Positions 31,193 through 32,437 of a stretch of 32,437 bases of DNA are shown one piece after another (the first letter of the stretch is position 1; every line of letters begins with the position of its first letter). The DNA comes from Alcaligenaceae bacterium SAGV5 (GTDB lineage: Bacteria; Pseudomonadota; Gammaproteobacteria; Burkholderiales; Burkholderiaceae_B). Below the pieces are notes generated by a model. That model had not been told where the DNA came from and did no database searches. It saw nothing but the letters and a program-made list of their open reading frames with translations. The position numbers were made by a program, and so were the translations under genes. The stretch covers positions 1 through 32,437 of the forward strand of contig SPDP01000013.1 of the NCBI GenBank assembly GCA_009360345.1. Direction: 5' to 3'.

Positions 31193-32437
31193 ATGAAAAT
31201 CGAGGTCTCGGACACGCACGCCCAGGACATGACCACCTGGCGGCGCACGCTCCACCGCAACCCGGAACTCGGCTTCGAGGAATACGAGACGGCGGCCTTC
31301 GTCGCGGAACGCCTGCGCGAATGGGGCATAGAAACCCATACCGGCATCGGCGGCACCGGCGTGGTCGGCGTCGTCCACGGCGCGCAGGGTCCCGGCCGCA
31401 ACCTCGGGCTGCGCGCCGACATGGACGCCTTGCCCATGCAGGAACAGACCGGCCTGCCCTACCAGTCCGTGCGGCCCAACCGCTTCCATGGCTGCGGCCA
31501 CGACGGCCACACCGCCATCCTGCTGGGCGTGGCGCGCCATTTCGCGTCCGACCGCGACTTTCGCGGCACGCTGAACCTGATCTTCCAGCCCGCCGAGGAA
31601 ACTTTGCGGGGCGGCTCGACCATGATCCAGGACGGCCTGTTCGAACGCTTTCCTTGCGATGAACTCTACGGTCTGCACAACCATCCCCCGCTGGAACCCG
31701 GCCGCGTCGGCGTGCGCAACGGCGCCACGCTGTCGGCCTGCGACCTGTTCCGCATCCGCATCCATGGCGTCGGCGGCCATGCCGCCAGCCCCCACCGCAC
31801 CGTGGATCCCGTGGTGGTCGGCAGCGCGCTGGTGCAATCGTTGCAGACCATCGTCAGCCGTTCGGTGGATCCGCTGCAGACCGCGGTGGTCAGCGTCTGC
31901 CAGTTCCACGCCGGCACCGCCATCAACGTCATCGCCGGCGAGGCCGTGCTGGAAGGCACGGTGCGCACGCTGGACCACGGGGTGCAGGCCGAGATCCTCA
32001 AGCGACTGAAGGAAATCTGCGCCGGCGCCGGGCAGGCCCACCGCTGCCGCATCGAGTTCGAGCACCTGCAGACCTCGCCCGCGACCATCAACAACGCCGA
32101 GCAGGCGCAGGTCGTGCGCGAAGCCGCGCTGGCGGTGGTCGGCCAGGACGGCCTGGAGCCCGACATTCCGCCGCTGATGGCTTCCGAGGATTTCGCCTAC
32201 ATGTTGCAGGAAAAGCCCGGCTGCTACTTCTTCCTGGGCAACGGCGGCCACATGTGCCACCACCCCGAATTCGACTTCAACGACGAGGTGCTGCCCGTCG
32301 GCATGTCGATGATGATCGAGATCGCCCGCCGCCGCCTGGTGACAGCCGTTCCCCTCTCCTGGACAAGCGGTCGCCATGACAAGCGCGGTCAGCGGTGGTG
32401 GGGTAGAAAGACAAAACCCCCGGCCGGTATTCCGGTC
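31193..32437 (+). CDS. M20 family amidohydrolase (hippurate hydrolase-like), 3' end open at window edge
   Basis: At least 415 residues of a zinc/manganese peptidase of the M20D amidohydrolase family, which hydrolyses N-acyl amino acids or hippurate-type amides. The metal-binding motif HGCGHDGHTA is at 99-108, the catalytic/metal glutamates are at E135-E136 (QPAEET), and LHNHP and GGHAASPH follow. SEDFAYM and MCHHPEFDFND are near the C-terminus. The ATG has AGGA about seven bases upstream. Family members normally end shortly after the IARRRL sequence (about residue 381). Here the frame stays open through 34 further codons to the edge. Confidence 0.9.
   Translation, partial: MKIEVSDTHAQDMTTWRRTLHRNPELGFEEYETAAFVAERLREWGIETHTGIGGTGVVGVVHGAQGPGRNLGLRADMDALPMQEQTGLPYQSVRPNRFHGCGHDGHTAILLGVARHFASDRDFRGTLNLIFQPAEETLRGGSTMIQDGLFERFPCDELYGLHNHPPLEPGRVGVRNGATLSACDLFRIRIHGVGGHAASPHRTVDPVVVGSALVQSLQTIVSRSVDPLQTAVVSVCQFHAGTAINVIAGEAVLEGTVRTLDHGVQAEILKRLKEICAGAGQAHRCRIEFEHLQTSPATINNAEQAQVVREAALAVVGQDGLEPDIPPLMASEDFAYMLQEKPGCYFFLGNGGHMCHHPEFDFNDEVLPVGMSMMIEIARRRLVTAVPLSWTSGRHDKRGQRWWGRKTKPPAGIPV
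32413..32437. terminator. Probable terminator hairpin cut by the window edge
   Basis: AAAACCCCC (32413-32421) is followed by a GGCCGG / CCGGTC stem (32422-32427 / 32432-32437, one G-T pair) with loop TATT. The sequence ends where GGGGG and a T-run would complete a terminator. This is inference from half a structure. Confidence 0.4.

Noticed and set aside
31175..32377. 400-codon minus-strand frame opposite the M20 gene
   Set aside because: Antisense shadow; the plus strand carries intact M20 metal-binding motifs.
1..32437. CRISPR arrays, IS elements, prophage genes, toxin-antitoxin pairs, tRNA/rRNA genes
   Set aside because: No regularly spaced repeats, transposase or integrase motifs, or RNA-gene signatures were seen on either strand. 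The region looks like stable chromosome.

Overview
The window is a contiguous piece of high-GC bacterial chromosome that is almost entirely coding. Gene content points to a betaproteobacterium of the Alcaligenaceae (Bordetella/Achromobacter type). The indicators are Bug-family periplasmic receptors without their own membrane partners, a polyhydroxybutyrate phasin, a classical fused ArgA, a long HrpA helicase, a class 2 PyrD and an LPS-core locus next to dnaE. The genus is an inference from gene content; no rRNA is present to anchor it. I see no IS element, prophage, CRISPR array, tRNA or rRNA.

Layout. 1-5.5 kb: the 5' end of a glutathione-dependent formaldehyde dehydrogenase (minus), argA (minus) and divergent hrpA. 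5.5-9.7 kb: a thioredoxin-like protein, an EI24-type membrane protein overlapping a MoaB/CinA-type protein, a strong bidirectional terminator, a phasin gene with a clear promoter, and a DMT exporter. 9.7-15.5 kb: a Bug receptor, a D,D-endopeptidase of the PBP7 type, an IclR regulator, pyrD with a damaged or unusual 5' end, and a branched-chain-amino-acid-type binding protein. 15.5-23.8 kb: an LPS core/ligation locus in three transcription units. These are msbA plus a GT9 enzyme (minus), GT9-GT9-GT4 (plus, each joined by ATGA overlaps) and an O-antigen ligase-like gene plus GT25 (minus, downstream of and overlapping dnaE). 23.8-27.2 kb: dnaE. 27.3-30.6 kb: a small catabolic-looking unit (tautomerase-like, alpha/beta hydrolase, Bug receptor) divergent from a LysR regulator. 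30.6-32.4 kb: a MarR regulator divergent from an M20 amidohydrolase that runs off the window.

How the genes work together. The LPS genes would extend the lipid A-core on the cytoplasmic face (three GT9, one GT4, one GT25), flip it (MsbA) and add a polymer or cap in the periplasm (ligase-like protein). The tautomerase/hydrolase/Bug set looks like uptake and processing of an unknown organic acid under LysR control. The MarR/M20 pair looks like a self-contained repressor-enzyme divergon.

Non-coding structure is the most noteworthy part. Four genes (argA, dnaE, lysR, marR) have a -10-like hexamer exactly six bases before ATG and no Shine-Dalgarno sequence, which predicts leaderless mRNAs. A perfectly paired three-way-junction element lies 3' of the phasin gene. 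A long dyad sits between msbA and the divergent GT9 gene. A TGC-N3-GCA site lies at the predicted phasin transcription start. I did not find a convincing new multi-gene defence or mobile system.
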